A stretch of DNA of 64,000 nucleotides, from the NCBI RefSeq assembly GCF_000328685.1, contig NC_019974.1, forward strand, positions 3,587,001-3,651,000, written 5' to 3'. The notes beneath the pieces were generated by a model. It did no database searches and was not told the DNA's origin. It saw only the letters and a program-made list of their open reading frames with translations. The stretch's first letter is position 1, and each line of letters begins with the position of its first letter. The stretch comes from Natronococcus occultus SP4. GTDB taxonomy: Archaea > Halobacteriota > Halobacteria > Halobacteriales > Natrialbaceae. Positions 44,833 to 54,900 of the stretch are shown piece after piece. The translations under genes and the position numbers were made by a program.

Positions 44833-46584
44833 CTACTCGTCCCGGCGCTCGAGTGTTGGCGCCGGGGTCGAGCGAGCCCCCGGAACGCCGTCGGATTCGT
44901 CGGTGTAGATCCCGTGTTCTCGCGGATAGTCGGCGTGGAGGTCCGCGCTGTAGACGTGGACCTTCTCGGTGTCGGGCCCCTCGTCCATCGACTGGCTGGT
45001 CGGGGGCGTCGTCTCGCCCGGTTCGGGACGGCCCTCGGGCTTCGGGATCTCGATACGCTCGCGGAGGGCGGCCTCGACGTCCATCGCCAGCGTCGTTCCG
45101 AGTCGCAGGCTCTCGAGCAGCCGTCGCGAGGTGTCCTCGGTGAGCAACTCGCAGGCCGCGCCGTCCTCGCCGGCCTCGAACAGCGTCCGGGCCCTCGCCT
45201 CGACGGCGTCCCGTTCCGCGAGGACTTCCTGCTCGAAGCCCTCGATGGCACCCACCACGTCGGCGTAGAACGCCGCGGGGTCGGCGGAGGTGAAGTACAG
45301 CAGGCGTTTGAACTCCCGGGTCGCGTACCGAGTGGCCTCCTGGAGCTTCCACTCCTCGTCGAGGAAGTTCGCGGCCGAGTTCGTGGTGAGATACCGGTGT
45401 TGGCGGAACTCCGGGGGGACCTCCTCGACGCCGACGGGAATCGGAACGTACGGCGTCGTCGCGGCGCTCGTGACGGCGGTCCACAGCGTCTGGAGCTCCT
45501 CGCGGGTGTCGGGCCGCAGGTGGGCGACCTGGCCGTAGCCCGCGTGGTCGGTCGCCCAGCGGGGATCCCGCACCAGCGCGAGCATGTCCTCGAGGCTGAC
45601 CGGGGCCAGCTCCCGGAGTTCCTCCTCGCGGGCGGGCGGATACCGTGCGTCCTGGTAGAACTCCGGCGTGTCGTACTCGTCGGCCTCGGCGGGGAACTCC
45701 CCCAGGCCGTAGACTTCGAACAGGTCCAGGGTGTCACCCTCGCCGTCCCACCAGCCCCGTTCTTCCGCGAAGTCGACCAGCCGATCCGAACCGATGAAGT
45801 CCGGATCGTCCTCGTGGTCGACGGGGAACTCGCGGATATACCCGAAGTACGACACCCGGACCTCGTCGGCGCCAAGCCGTTCGGCCGCCCAGAGGTCGCC
45901 GTCGGGGTGGGCGAAGTTGATGAACACCCACCCCTCGTCCTCGTCGGCGAACAGATGGGAGTTCCCGCCGTAGGTCGAGTAGCCGTGTTCGTCCATCAGC
46001 CCGCCGACGACCTCGACGGCCTCCCGGGCGCTCGAGGCCCGCTCCATCGCCGCCTTCGCGAGGTCGGAGTACTGCGGACCCGTCTGGGGGGCCTGCTCCT
46101 CGGCCAGCTCGACGAGCTCCGGCCGCGAGGGTGACCAGATATCCCTGGCGGCGACGCCGTGCTCGTTGAGCCCGCCGTTGGTCAGCGGCGGCGGAAACCC
46201 CGCCCATTCCGAGTACATCGAGGCGACGTACTTGTTCGTCTCCGAGGCCTGCGGAATCTCGGTCAGCTCGCCGGGGATGTCCGCGTCCTCGGTGACGCCG
46301 ACGGTCACGGTCGCGTCCTCGGCGTGGTCCTGGCGGGAAACGATCTCGAGCCAGTGGCTCGAGGGCTCGTGGCCGAACCCGCCCAGCAGCGTCGATCCGT
46401 CCTCGGTGAGGTCGCTGCCGACGTAGAAGCCGATGCTCTTCCCGTCGAGCGAGTGGGGATCGCTCGGATCCGTGAGGCCCGTGTCAGTGCCGAGCCCGTC
46501 GGCTCCCCGCCCAGCGCCGGCGAACAGCGCCGCGCTCACGCCCAGTGCTCCGAAGCCGCGTCTCGAAAGTCGGTTCTTAGCCAC
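44833..46584 (-). CDS. C69/dipeptidase-like secreted protein without a nucleophile
   Basis: 583 residues. A Tat-type signal (NRLSRRGFGALGVSAALFAG) precedes a peptidase C69/U34-like domain: LTEDGSTLLGGFGHEPSSHW, YSEWAGFPPPLTNGGLNEHG and FINFAHPDGDLWAAERLG, with a C-terminal helical region. In C69 dipeptidases the mature N-terminal Cys is the nucleophile; here the position before VGSDLTEDGST reads KSIGFYVG, and the only Cys is far downstream (DGAACELLTED). It is probably a non-peptidase or changed-mechanism homologue. Exported across the membrane. Confidence 0.8.
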   Translation of the reverse strand: MAKNRLSRRGFGALGVSAALFAGAGRGADGLGTDTGLTDPSDPHSLDGKSIGFYVGSDLTEDGSTLLGGFGHEPSSHWLEIVSRQDHAEDATVTVGVTEDADIPGELTEIPQASETNKYVASMYSEWAGFPPPLTNGGLNEHGVAARDIWSPSRPELVELAEEQAPQTGPQYSDLAKAAMERASSAREAVEVVGGLMDEHGYSTYGGNSHLFADEDEGWVFINFAHPDGDLWAAERLGADEVRVSYFGYIREFPVDHEDDPDFIGSDRLVDFAEERGWWDGEGDTLDLFEVYGLGEFPAEADEYDTPEFYQDARYPPAREEELRELAPVSLEDMLALVRDPRWATDHAGYGQVAHLRPDTREELQTLWTAVTSAATTPYVPIPVGVEEVPPEFRQHRYLTTNSAANFLDEEWKLQEATRYATREFKRLLYFTSADPAAFYADVVGAIEGFEQEVLAERDAVEARARTLFEAGEDGAACELLTEDTSRRLLESLRLGTTLAMDVEAALRERIEIPKPEGRPEPGETTPPTSQSMDEGPDTEKVHVYSADLHADYPREHGIYTDESDGVPGARSTPAPTLERRDE

Positions 46585-46861
46585 GTACTGTCACTCCGTC
46601 GGGTACGTTCGGCGAAGCGTTCGATAATAGTTAGCACTGATAGATTAGACAGAACATAACGGTTTCGAACCTGTTGGAATTCCCGAACCCCAGCCCGCTG
46701 GGTGGAAAACCATAAAATACCACACACTAATACCGAATTCGTCAAAGTCGCGACGAATCGTCTGCTGGGGCAAATATCGCGGTTTTCGATGAACCATTAC
46801 GATCATTCATCTCGATTTAACGATAATCCTTATGCGCGCCGAGTCGGTTGACTGAGACAGG

Positions 46862-48289
46862 ATGGCACGTGAGAGCTGGGCGAGCCGCGTCGGATTCATT
46901 CTGGCCGCGGTCGGGAGCGCGATCGGACTGGGGAACATCTGGCGGTTCCCGTGGATGACCGCGGAAAACGGCGGGAGCGCCTTTCTCCTCCTGTACCTGC
47001 TTATCGTTCTCTTCGTCGGGGTTCCGGGACTGCTGGCCGCGTTCGTGATCGGTCGCCGGTCGAATCGAAACCCCATCGGGGCATTTAAATCGCTCGCCGG
47101 ATCGCGCGCCTGGACCGCACTCGGCGTGCTCTGTGTCGTTACCGCGATCATGCTCATGTCGTTCTACAGCGTCGTCGGCGGCTGGATCCTCCGATACTTC
47201 CTCGAGAGCGCGACGGGCGCGTACTTCGCGGATCCGGACGCTCACTTCGCGGCGATCAGCTACGGACCCGAGGCGTTCGGCTACCAGCTGGCGGTGCTGG
47301 CGGCCACTGCGGTGATCGTCACCGCAGGGATCAGACGCGGTATCGAGGCGACGACGAAGGTGATGCTGCCCGGGATCGTCGTCCTCCTCGCCGCGCTTGC
47401 GGTCTGGGCAGCCCAGCAGCCCGCAGCCACACAGGGGTACGAGTTCTACCTCGGGTTCGACGGCGCCTACCTCGCGGAGAACTTCCTGTCGGTGCTCGGA
47501 TCGGCAGCCGGCCAGGCGCTGTTTACCCTCTCGATCGGCGGCGGGACGATGATCACCTACGCCTCTTACGTCGACGACGACCGCTCGCTTCCCCTCGACG
47601 CCTCGGCCATCGCCGTGCTCAACCTCGGTGTCGGAATTCTGGCCGGGCTCGTGTTGTTCCCGTTGTTGTTCTCGTTCGCTGCGGGTCCGACGGAGGGCGG
47701 CCCCGGCGCCCTGTTCGTCGGGATCGCCGGCGCGTTCGCGAGCCTGCCCGGCGGTCGCGTCCTCGGAGCCATCTTCTTCCTGGTCGTCCTGCTGGCCGCC
47801 CTCACGAGCCTGATCAGCATGCTCGAGATCCCGGTTTCCTTCCTGGTCGACGAGTTCGACCTCGAGCGCTCGACCGCGACTCGCGGACTGTTCGCCCTGG
47901 TCGCGGTTACCGGCGGTGTAAACGCGTTCAGTCCCGCCGTGTTTACCCTGTTCGCTGACCATCTCGTCGATCTGCTCCTGGTGCTCGGACTAACCGGGTT
48001 CATGGTCTACACCGCCTGGGTCCTCGGACCGGAAGCGGTCGAGGAGCTCCGTAACGGTGCGGGACCGATCTCGAGCCCGCTCGTGGTTCCATGGCGGTAC
48101 GCGATCGGGACCGTCTTCCCGGCGTTTCTGCTCTTTACGTTCTACGCCGACGTCTCGGTCCTGGTCGGGCTCTCCGTGGGGACGGAGCTACTGCTGGTCG
48201 CGACGCTGGTGACGATAGTTCCGTTCGTCCTCCTGGCCCGCCGTTCCCACTCCGGAAGCCACAGTCGCCCGACCGAGAGCGCGGACTGA
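46862..48289 (+). CDS. Sodium-dependent transporter, NSS family
   Basis: 475 residues starting MARESWASRVGFILAAVGSA. LeuT-like fold: GSAIGLGNIWRFPWMTAENG and GGSAFLLLYLLIVLFVGVPG at TM1-TM2, with the unwound GSAxGLGNxWRFP substrate and sodium site. About 11-12 membrane segments. Imports amino acids or similar solutes with Na+. Substrate unknown. It converges on the metallophosphoesterase gene. Confidence 0.92.
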   Translation: MARESWASRVGFILAAVGSAIGLGNIWRFPWMTAENGGSAFLLLYLLIVLFVGVPGLLAAFVIGRRSNRNPIGAFKSLAGSRAWTALGVLCVVTAIMLMSFYSVVGGWILRYFLESATGAYFADPDAHFAAISYGPEAFGYQLAVLAATAVIVTAGIRRGIEATTKVMLPGIVVLLAALAVWAAQQPAATQGYEFYLGFDGAYLAENFLSVLGSAAGQALFTLSIGGGTMITYASYVDDDRSLPLDASAIAVLNLGVGILAGLVLFPLLFSFAAGPTEGGPGALFVGIAGAFASLPGGRVLGAIFFLVVLLAALTSLISMLEIPVSFLVDEFDLERSTATRGLFALVAVTGGVNAFSPAVFTLFADHLVDLLLVLGLTGFMVYTAWVLGPEAVEELRNGAGPISSPLVVPWRYAIGTVFPAFLLFTFYADVSVLVGLSVGTELLLVATLVTIVPFVLLARRSHSGSHSRPTESAD

Positions 48290-48292
48290 CGG

Positions 48293-49627
48293 TTATTCTG
48301 TCGTCTCCGCGACCTGTTTCTGCCGTGGCGGTTCGACGACGTATCGGTCGGGCAGATCCGGTTCGGGTTCCCGGCCGACGGTAAAGAACCGCTCGGTGCG
48401 AGTCAGCTCCTCGGAGGCCGGGCTCGGTTTCGTCATCCGTTCGTACTCGACGGCGACGCCCCCTTCCTCGGCCGAGATGCGGACGGCCGGAAGCTGGTAA
48501 GAGGGATAAAACACCGGTGGGAGGATCCCGATGATCCCGTCCCGTCGGTGGAGTCGCTTGAGCCAGGTCCCGGTGTTGACCAACAGTCCGCCGTCGACCT
48601 CGCGGATCCCCGGACGGTGAGTGTGGCCGTAACAGAAGATCGTCGTCTCCGGCTGTTCGGAGAAGATCTCGCGGGCCGCCTCCTCGTAGGGCTGTTGGGG
48701 ATCGACAGTGAGTTCGGTCTCGAAGACGCCGAACCGGTCGATGGTCTTCCTGAGATCCCGGCGGATGAAGTACAGCGGGATCCCGACGAGCAGGAGGAGG
48801 CCGCCGACGGCGACGATCAGCGCGAGGAAGAACCACGCCGCGGTTCCGGCCGTGCCGAACTGCCCGAGAAACGCCTCGGTGCGATCGACGGGCATCGACC
48901 AGATTCCCGCGAGATCCAGCCCCGCGAGCACCGCGAGCAGGAGGCTGATGTTGAACAACAACAGGAACGGGACGATCGAGTACCGCAACAGCGGGTTCAT
49001 CTCCCGGTAGAAGTACTTCGAGAGGAGCCAGATGGGCATCCGTTCGGTCGGTGTCACCGCCTGGACGTCCTTCATCCAGTTGTACCGCCCCCGATCGGAG
49101 AGCTGGCCCGCTCGGCTCGTGACGAGGGTGTTGTAGTAGTAGCCAAGCGGCGTCGCGTGGGGGTTCCCCCAGTCCTCGATCCGGTTGTTGGCGTCGTGCT
49201 GGTGCCCGTGCTCGAAGTGGATCGCCTGCTCGCCGATCTCTCTGGAGATCCACTTCTCCTGGGTCAGCTCGACGTTGTACTCGGCGAAGCGCTCGACGTA
49301 CTCGTCGTAGGCCGCGAGCTCGTGGTCGTGGTTGCCCGGCAGCAGCGTAATCCGAACGTTCTCGCCGGTCGCCCGGAGCTGCTCGAACAGCTCCGGATAC
49401 GTCCGTTCGAGGACGTCGAACTTCTCGATCCCCTCGACCGTGGTAAACTCCCAGAGGCCGAAGGCGTCGCCGTTGATAATCAGTTCGGCGTCCTCGTCGG
49501 TCTCCTCGAGACGCTCGAGGAACTCGAGCAGCTCGTCAAGGAACTCGACGTGCTCGAGCTGTTCGTCGCCGCCGATGTGGAGGTCGCTAATAACGTAGTA
49601 GACCCGATCATCGGTGTCGGTGGCCAT
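48293..49627 (-). CDS. Calcineurin-like metallophosphoesterase with membrane helices
   Basis: 444 residues from ATG 49627. All metal motifs are present: VISDLHIGGD, LIINGDAFGLWE, LLPGNHDHELAAY, HFEHGHQHDANN and IFCYGHTHRPGI. Two to three hydrophobic segments (PFLLLFNISLLLAVLAGLDL, ALIVAVGGLLLLVGIPLYFI) interrupt the domain around residues 220-300. This makes it a membrane-associated phosphoesterase with unknown substrate. Divergent from the LVIVD gene. Confidence 0.87.
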   Translation of the reverse strand: MATDTDDRVYYVISDLHIGGDEQLEHVEFLDELLEFLERLEETDEDAELIINGDAFGLWEFTTVEGIEKFDVLERTYPELFEQLRATGENVRITLLPGNHDHELAAYDEYVERFAEYNVELTQEKWISREIGEQAIHFEHGHQHDANNRIEDWGNPHATPLGYYYNTLVTSRAGQLSDRGRYNWMKDVQAVTPTERMPIWLLSKYFYREMNPLLRYSIVPFLLLFNISLLLAVLAGLDLAGIWSMPVDRTEAFLGQFGTAGTAAWFFLALIVAVGGLLLLVGIPLYFIRRDLRKTIDRFGVFETELTVDPQQPYEEAAREIFSEQPETTIFCYGHTHRPGIREVDGGLLVNTGTWLKRLHRRDGIIGILPPVFYPSYQLPAVRISAEEGGVAVEYERMTKPSPASEELTRTERFFTVGREPEPDLPDRYVVEPPRQKQVAETTE

Positions 49628-49810
49628 CGTCCCCACAGTTTTGGGCCACCTCAAAAGGTGTTTTCTTTAGCTGCGACAGCGTCCTCGAGCCTGCGCAGAG
49701 CACCCCTCGCTGATTTCCGAGAATCACTCGATAATATAACTTTGTACTCCCATCAACGTTTGAAATCCTTGGATACCGATAACACAGTACGGACCGGTAC
49801 CCCAACTGCC

Positions 49811-51355
49811 ATGTTCGACAGTTCACGGCGGGATGTCCTGAAGTACAGCGGGATCGCAGCTGCGGCGGCTGGCGTGGGAACCGGCACGGTAAGCGGGGGC
49901 GAGACGTCGGACGATGAGGACGGGAAAGCAAAGAAAGTGGGCGAGGGAGTCCCCGGATCGATCGAGCGCCTCGGACACGACTTCCTCGAGAACCCGCCGG
50001 GGATCTACACGTACGGTGCGGTACGCGACGACGGGAAGTACGCCGTGATGGGGGGCTACTACGGCGAGGGTGGGAGCTTCCTCGTCGATCTCTCGGACCT
50101 GGAGAACCCCGAGCAGGCCCACCGGGTTCCCTCGGCGAACACGAACCGACAGAACGACGTGAAGTTCGATCCCCGCGACGGGCTCTACTATCGGACCCTC
50201 GAGCCCAACATCGACGACGCCGAGATGGGCTTTCAGGTGATCGACTACGGCTACGACGTCGGTACCGTCGAAGACCCCGAGATCGTCGCGACCGTCGAGA
50301 CGCCCCGGACGGGCGTCCACAAGCTCGAGGAACACCCCGACGAGCCGATTCTCTACCCGATCGACAAGGACGGCTCGGAGCCGGGAATCCTGATCTACGA
50401 CGTCAGCGACCCGACCGCTCCGGAGTATCTCTCGGAGTTCGGTCCCGACGGCTACTGTCACGATCTCGAGGTCGACCCCCACCGCGACCTGATCCACGCG
50501 GCGTACATCGGGGGCGATTTCGTCGGCTACGTCATCTTCGACGTCAGCGACCCATACGAGCCCGAGGAGCTCTCGCGGATCGACTACGCGGAGCGGCCCG
50601 ACTACGAGGAGATCGGCGAGCCGGGCTTCGAGAGCTGCCACCAGGCGAGCTTCGATCCCGAGCGGGATCTGGCCGTCGTCGGCGACGAGATCGGGACCGG
50701 GATGCCCGGCGGGAAACACGTCTACGACATCGGCTGGGACGAGGGCTCTCCGGAAAATCCGATCCACATCGGCTTCACCCACTCGCCGAACGCCAGAGAG
50801 CAAGGCGAGGACGAGCCGTTCTTCTGGACGACACACTTCCACAACGTCGTCCCCTGTGCGGGCGGGGTCACGCTGCTTGTCGACGGCGGCTACCACGAGG
50901 GCGTCTGGGTCGCCGACATCACCGATCCGACCGACCCCACGCCGGCCGAAAGCTACCCGACTCACGAGGACGAGGACCTGATCCCCCAGCTCGGGAGCGG
51001 GCCCGTCGTCGACATGCTCGACCCGATCCACCCGCCGTTCGTCTGGTCAGTGGAGTACAACGAGGCCCGGAACTTCGTTTTCGCCAGCGACTCGCTGACG
51101 GGGGCGTACACCTTCGAGCTCTCCCCCGAGAAGTTCGAGTTCCGGACGATCGTCGAGGAGATCAAGCGGACCTACGAACCCCGCGACGAGGTCGGCGCCG
51201 ACGGGCTCGAGCTGGCCTACCACTACTACGAGGAGCACGCGACGGTCCCCAACACCGGCGGAAAGGAGATGACTGAGGACGCCCTCGCCGAGATCGAGGC
51301 GATCGCGGAGGAAGAGGGCGTCGAGGTCGAGGAGTTCGAGATGGCCCACCACTGA
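49811..51355 (+). CDS. LVIVD-repeat secreted protein
   Basis: 514 residues starting MFDSSRRDVLKYSGIAAAAA, a Tat-type signal (SRRDVLK plus hydrophobic stretch). Repeats of the LVIVD type follow: ILIYDVSDPTAPEYLSEFGP, YVIFDVSDPYEPEELSRIDY and VWVADITDPTDPTPAESY, likely a beta-propeller. A His-rich stretch WTTHFHNVVPCAG suggests metal sites. Function unknown; extracellular beta-propeller. The open frame to the left (from 48548) is an antisense artefact. Confidence 0.85.
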   Translation: MFDSSRRDVLKYSGIAAAAAGVGTGTVSGGETSDDEDGKAKKVGEGVPGSIERLGHDFLENPPGIYTYGAVRDDGKYAVMGGYYGEGGSFLVDLSDLENPEQAHRVPSANTNRQNDVKFDPRDGLYYRTLEPNIDDAEMGFQVIDYGYDVGTVEDPEIVATVETPRTGVHKLEEHPDEPILYPIDKDGSEPGILIYDVSDPTAPEYLSEFGPDGYCHDLEVDPHRDLIHAAYIGGDFVGYVIFDVSDPYEPEELSRIDYAERPDYEEIGEPGFESCHQASFDPERDLAVVGDEIGTGMPGGKHVYDIGWDEGSPENPIHIGFTHSPNAREQGEDEPFFWTTHFHNVVPCAGGVTLLVDGGYHEGVWVADITDPTDPTPAESYPTHEDEDLIPQLGSGPVVDMLDPIHPPFVWSVEYNEARNFVFASDSLTGAYTFELSPEKFEFRTIVEEIKRTYEPRDEVGADGLELAYHYYEEHATVPNTGGKEMTEDALAEIEAIAEEEGVEVEEFEMAHH

Positions 51356-51566
51356 GACGGGCCGCCGTCCGCTAGCGCCGGCGTCCTCGCGCCCCGTCGC
51401 CGAGGCCATCGGGAAGCGGAGACGCGAGATCGGCCGATCGCTCGGGCGAGCGGTCCGAGACACGGATGAGGAGTCCTCGAGTCGGTCGTTCGAGACCGCT
51501 GCTACCGCGGCCGAGCGGCGAAATAGCAAGCCCAACGCCTACCCGACGGTGAGTGGTGGATCAGGT

Positions 51567-51713
51567 ATGGTCAGAATCTCGACGATCGTCATCGTGCTCG
51601 CGATCGTGCTCGGTATCGGCCTCATCCCGATCCCCGTTATTCCCGGCGTGGGGATTCTCGTCGGTCTCACGGGCATAATCTTGGGAATTATTTTGCGGTT
51701 GCTCGGGTACTAG
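51567..51713 (+). CDS. Very hydrophobic micro-protein (48 aa)
   Basis: MVRISTIVIVLAIVLGIGLI then PIPVIPGVGILVGLTGIILG: two hydrophobic helices with a proline-rich turn, ending RLLGY. Coding-like third positions in the helices are mixed, but the frame is clean from ATG 51567 to TAG 51711. Possibly a small membrane protein with a Pro-kink. It lies ~210 nt upstream of the propionyl-CoA-synthase-like gene, same strand. Confidence 0.55.
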   Translation: MVRISTIVIVLAIVLGIGLIPIPVIPGVGILVGLTGIILGIILRLLGY

Positions 51714-51846
51714 CGGCGGTACCGCGTCCGGGGCAGCTTCCGACCGCGGACGCCGGACGACGGCGCCAGCAGCCGCGGCGTCACCGCCGGCGAGGGCGCG
51801 ACGCTCGCAACCGGGAGCGCCTCGCCTCGGCGGGATACCGGTTTCG

Positions 51847-51885
51847 GTCGTTCCGACGTCGGAACGACGGTTTGCGCTCCGCAAA
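51847..51885. promoter_or_regulatory. Two adjacent dyads upstream of the propionyl-CoA-synthase-like gene
   Basis: A perfect 22-nt palindrome GTCGTTCCGACGTCGGAACG followed by AC occupies 51847-51868. Immediately after it TTTGCG-CTC-CGCAAA (51871-51885) is a second perfect dyad. They end 35 nt before ATG 51921. The spacing suggests operators over the core promoter rather than a terminator (no T run follows). A nearby TATA-like tttata (51913-51918) is too close to ATG to be its promoter. Confidence 0.55.
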
Positions 51886-51920
51886 ACACTCTTGACGAGG
51901 TGCGTTCATGATGGTTTATA

Positions 51921-54900
51921 ATGAGTGAACGCGCCGACGAGGGAGCGTCCAGCACCGACGACGTGCGATCGAACCCGATCCGAACCCGGGACGACTGGGA
52001 GCAGTACCGCGAGCGGGCCCGCGAGGACCCCGGTTCGTTCCACGGGTCGATCGCCAAGCGAGAGATCCACTGGTACCACGACGACGAGGACGCGTGGCTG
52101 TCCTACGACGGGGAGTGGACCGGGTTCGACGCCGAGACGGGCGCTCGAACGAGCCGCGACTACCCTGAGGGCCACGAGCCCTGGGACGTCGCCTTCGACG
52201 ACTCCGAGGCGCCGCTGTACGAGTGGTTCGCGGGCGGGCTGACCAACGCCTGTTTCAACGAGGTGGATCGGCACGTCCTCGCGGGCCACGGCGACGAGAC
52301 CGCGTTTCACTTCGAGGGCGACCGCTGGGATCAGTCGAAAAACGACGGCCGCGGGGGACCGGTCGTCTCCGAGGACGTCTCGCGCCGGGAGCTGCTGGTT
52401 CGGGTCGCCGAGGCCGCCCAGGTGCTGCAGAACCTCGGCCTCGAGCGGGGCGATCGCATCGCCCTGAACATGCCAAACATCATGGAGCAGCTCTACTACA
52501 CCGAGGCCGCCAAGCGGCTTGGGATCGTCTACACGCCGGTGTTCGGCGGCTTTAGCGACAAGACCCTCTCCGATCGGATCGCCCGGCTCGGTGCCGACGT
52601 GCTGATCACCAGCGACGGCGGCTACCGCAACGCCGAGATCGTCCCCTACAAGGAGCGGTACGCCGACCCCGCGCTCGAGGACTACCTGCCCGTCGAGACC
52701 GTCCTCGAGATCGTCGACGAGACGCTCGCGGAGCTGGAGCTGGACGAGCGCCACGCCGAGACGATCCGCGAGCGGGTCGAGCGGGCGATCGAGGGCGAGG
52801 CCACCGTCGATCGGGGCCAGGCGATGCGGGGGGTCGGGAACGCCCTCGAGACGTTCGCCGACCGCTCGGGCGAGGAGCTCGCCGAGATCCGAACCGAGAT
52901 CGCCCGGGCGCTGGTCGACTCGGAGGACCGGCTCGAACGGGTGGTCGTCGTCGAGCACACGGGCCAGGAGATCCAGACCCACGACCGCGACGACTGGTCG
53001 GCCGACCTGATCGCCGACGCCCGGGAGGATATCCTGGCTCAGGCCCGCGACGCGGGGTTCGCCCTCGAGAGCTACGACGACCTGCTCGCGCTCGAGGACC
53101 GGGAGCTGGTCCGGGCGATCTGGGCCAGCTCGCGTCCCGTCCCGGTCGACGCGGAGTATCCCCTCTTCGTCATCTTTACGAGCGGGTCGACGGGGAAGCC
53201 GAAGGGCGTCGTCCACGTCCACGGCGGCTACACCGCCGGCATCGCGAACACGATGAAGGTTTCCTTCGACGTCGTCCCCGGCGAGGACACGATCTTCGTC
53301 ATCGCCGATCCGGGCTGGATCACGGGCCAGTCGTATCTCATCAGCGCCTCGCTGACGACCCGGACGACGAGCGTTTTACTCGAGGGTGCGCCCGTCTACC
53401 CCGACGCGGGCCGGTTCAGTTCGGTGATCGAGCGCTACGGCGCGACCGTCTTCAAGGCCGGCGTCACCTTCCTGAAGGGGATCATGGAGGACGACGAGAG
53501 CGTCGCGGACATGCGCGAGTGGGAGACCGACTCCCTGCGGGTCGCGACGTTCTGTGCCGAGCCCGTGAGCCCGGCCGTCCAGGAGTTCGGGATGGAGGAG
53601 ATCTGCGAGCGCTACATCAACTCCTACTGGGCGACCGAGCACGGCGGGATCGTCTGGACCCACTTCTTCGGCAACGAGGACTTCGAACTCCGGGCGGACG
53701 CCCACACCTACCCGCTGCCGTGGGTGTTCGGCAACGTCTGGGTCGAGGAGGAGGAACACCCTGACGGCACCAGCGAGTGGCGCGAGGCCGACCCCGAGGA
53801 GCGCGGCGAGATCATCGTCGAGGAGCCCTACCCGTACCTGATGCGGTACGTCTGGGGCGACCTCGAGGGGTGGGACGGCGCCGACTGGGCGGGCGAGTGG
53901 ACGGGCAACGCCGAACGTTTCGAGGACGTCTACTGGATCGAGAAGGATGGCGAGTACGCCTACCTCCAGGGCGACGTCGCCAAGCAGTACGACGACGACT
54001 CCTTCAGCCTCCACGGTCGCTCGGACGAGGTGATCAACGTCTCAGGTCACCGGATGGGCACCGAGGAGATCGAGGGCGCGATCTTACAGGACAAGCGGAT
54101 CAACCCCGACTCGCCGGTGGCAAACGCCGTCGTCGTCGGCGCCGACCACCACGAGAAGGGACTGACGCCCGTGGCCTTCGTCCAGACAAAACCCGACGAC
54201 CGACTCACCAACGAGGTCGAGGCCCGCCTCTCGGGGCTGGTCCGCGATGAGAAAGGCGTCACCGCGGTCCCGGAGACGTTCATCGAGGTCGAGGCGTTCC
54301 CCGAGACCCGTTCGGGGAAGTACATGCGCCGGATGCTGACCGCGATGCTCGACCGGGAGCCGATCGGCGACACGAGCACGCTGAAGAATCCCGGCGTCGT
54401 CGAGTCGATCCGCCCGAAGTGCGAGCGCTGGCGCCGCCGCCAGGAGCTGGCGGCCGAGCAGGAGCTCCTCGAGCAATACCGCAACGTCACGGTTCAGTAC
54501 AACGACGTTCGCGGCGCGGACGAACGGATCGCGACGGTCACGATCGACAGCCCGCCCGTCAACGCGCTCACCGAACGCGCCCTCGACGAGCTCAACACCG
54601 TCCTCGAACACCTCGATCGCCGCGAGGACGTCGGCGCGGTCGTGCTCACGGGCGCGGGCCCGTCGAACTTCGTCGCCGGCGCGGACGTCGAGCAGTTCTT
54701 AGAGGAGGTCCACGAGTACGAGGACGCCGTCGCCTTCCCGAACACGGCCCACGAGGCGTTCCGACGGATCGAGGAGCTTTCGGTCCCCGTGGTTGCCGCG
54801 GTCAACGGCACGGCGCTCGGCGGCGGGAACGAGCTCCAGCTCGCGGCCCACTACTCCGTCGCCGAGCAGGCGGCCGAGTTCGGCCAGCCGGAGCTCAACC

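Noticed and set aside
48548-49810. In-frame extension of the LVIVD-repeat gene far upstream (about 420 extra codons)
   Set aside because: It is antisense to a well-supported metallophosphoesterase gene and its translated sequence is basic or low-complexity; high-GC strands often leave the antisense frame open.
51913-51918. TATA-like tttata just before the propionyl-CoA-synthase-like start
   Set aside because: It is only 3-8 nt before the ATG, so transcription from it would begin downstream of the start codon that similarity to the Chloroflexus enzyme supports.
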